Below are positions 62,701 to 64,000 of a stretch of DNA of 64,000 bases, piece by piece. The stretch spans positions 512,057 to 576,056 of the forward strand of contig VFFE01007072.1 of the NCBI GenBank assembly GCA_008921705.1, written 5' to 3'. Position 1 is the stretch's first letter, and every line of letters starts with the position of its first letter. Source of the stretch: Burhinus oedicnemus. Taxonomy: Eukaryota; Chordata; Aves; Charadriiformes; Burhinidae. Below the pieces are notes generated by a model. It was not told where the DNA came from and searched no databases. It saw only the letters and a program-made list of their open reading frames with translations. Position numbers and translations under genes: made by a program.

Positions 62701-64000
62701 TGTGTCGTTTCTTCAGGATTCTTATGAATCCTGCTCCGTGCCCAAGGCTGAAGATGGAACTCTAATACAAGTAGCAACAACTTAGGACAGAACAAACAAA
62801 CAAACAGAAATGCATCACACTCATCCAGCACCTCTTCAGATCATGGGGAGCGTAATACTTTGACAAGAGACATTCATTGCATCTGCATTTCAGTGGCATT
62901 ATCTCGTGCCAAGATCCTTGATGTTCATCTTCACACTGCAGAAATGTATTCCTATATTTAGCTAAACATCCAACCCTGACAAATAAATGTTTCATCAGCA
63001 ATCTTGATTAGCAAGGATGGAAGAGTACAGAGCTCCACTGCAGTTATGTTTCTGTTCCCAAAAATATTCCCCAACCACGCTGCAGGGAAGTTGTGTGATG
63101 GGCCCGTGCTTGCTTTATGGACCAGAAGCAATTGCAGAGAAGTCACAGGTTCCCATCCCTTGGCTGCACCGTGCTGCCAGCCAGCTGCCCTGTGCCCACT
63201 GGCACAGTCTCCGAGCGCTGCTTCAGCGCTGCCTAATATCACTTCTTGCCACACCTGATTCCCCCATGGAGCCCGTATAAAATACCCAATTCATTATGTC
63301 CACTCCATTCCCGGAGGTGATTGAAATAAAAAGCTGTTCTGGCAGAAAAGCTTAGGAAATGAAACACGAGAGAGATGGGGAAAGAGAAGGAGAAAAATAG
63401 AAATCAAGAATAGAAAAAAGCACTCAACCAGGTGGATGGAATGAGTCCAGAATTACTTACAGCTCCAGAGCTGAAAGAAAAAGAAGAAAATGAACACCTG
63501 GGCATATTGTGAGATTAAAAGTGTATTTAGTATGTGTGTCCCAAAAAGGGCAAGTCATAGATCTGAACCACAGGCTGAGAAAAGAAACTCTTTTTCCCAC
63601 AAAGATGGAATCTCAGTATTTAAGTTCAGGAAAGAAGTATTTATTCATAAAGATAGCTTTCTCGTTCTCTGCCAGAAGTAATGAAGATCATACTCAAAAT
63701 CTACCACCTGCACATGATTACCAGTTATTTAACCACAATCAAAATACTTTAAAAAATGTAAATGAAGAACACTGACGGACAGAAATGCCAGTTCCAGCCA
63801 AACCTTCCCGTGAAATTCCTTCCATAAAGCTGGAATTGCCACAGGCTACAATTAAAAAAAAAGTCAATGTCTGAGGTCCCAAGTATTTTCCCACAGAAAA
63901 TCCACAGAGAGATCCATGATTTGTATGCTCTGTAGCAAACATTAACACAGGCATCAGAACTGAGAAGGTACAACTTGGGAAGAGCAAAATGGAGGCTGGT
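62701..64000. other. Unique non-coding sequence with an (AAAC)n microsatellite
   Basis: No gene is supported. A short AAAC repeat (four units) lies at 62791-62806. ORFs of 70-98 codons at 62.9-63.3 kb overlap on both strands. The window ends without a recognisable feature. Confidence 0.45.

Noticed and set aside
1..64000. tRNA, rRNA, U-snRNA, well-known microRNA sequences and CRISPR arrays
   Set aside because: No B-box GGTTCGAATCC-type word in a cloverleaf context, no familiar microRNA seed-and-stem sequence and no regularly spaced repeats were found by eye. A covariance-model search would be needed to exclude divergent RNAs.

Overview
The window reads as vertebrate, almost certainly avian, non-coding DNA. 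The strongest clue is the repeat content. Two recognisable CR1 LINE 3' ends (about 3795-4320 and 6480-6780) and a third tail fragment (6920-6976) carry the typical bird CR1 ending, a GATGATCTTTGAAGGTCCC-type motif followed by short ATTCTATG-like 3' repeats. There is no Alu, B1/B2 or L1, interspersed repeats are sparse, and there are no operons or dense ORFs. The remaining repeats are old and degraded: amniote-age CR1/L3-like relics (8995-9680, 42240-42292, 62055-62700), MIR-like SINE relics on both strands, and two imperfect palindromic elements that look like the MITE-type repeats seen in archosaurs and turtles.

I could not support a single protein-coding gene, tRNA, rRNA or known small RNA. 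The long ORFs (largest 210 codons, 37613-38245) are of a size expected by chance, and none reads as a family I recognise except where an ORF lies in a CR1. The window is therefore a gene desert or the inside of a very long intron. Four short segments (2242-2354, 17601-17704, 43372-43468, 60428-60590) have an acceptor-like and a donor-like splice signal. Three of them also have one frame open throughout. They are recorded as weak exon candidates only.

Layout: 1-9.7 kb holds most of the repeats (MIR-like, CR1, CR1, CR1 tail with a template-switch hairpin, ancient CR1). At 10.7-12.1 kb there are two CpG-dense patches in an otherwise CpG-poor background. 12-33 kb is largely unique sequence with a palindromic MITE relic, a MIR relic and a POU-octamer pair. 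33-51 kb has scattered MIR relics, the longest ORF, more GC/CpG-rich patches (39.3, 47.0 and 47.7 kb) and a POU-octamer palindrome near 50.46 kb. 51-62 kb is unique sequence with a second palindromic MITE relic and a striking inverted pair of homeodomain-type sites (60336-60377). 62-64 kb has an ancient CR1/L3 relic.

No genes can be seen working together. The most interesting signals are structural or regulatory: the template-switch palindrome inside a CR1 tail, the TAATTA inverted repeat, the octamer palindrome, and the CpG patches that could mark an unannotated promoter. All element boundaries are estimates by eye against remembered family consensus sequences, except where two copies inside the window could be compared directly.
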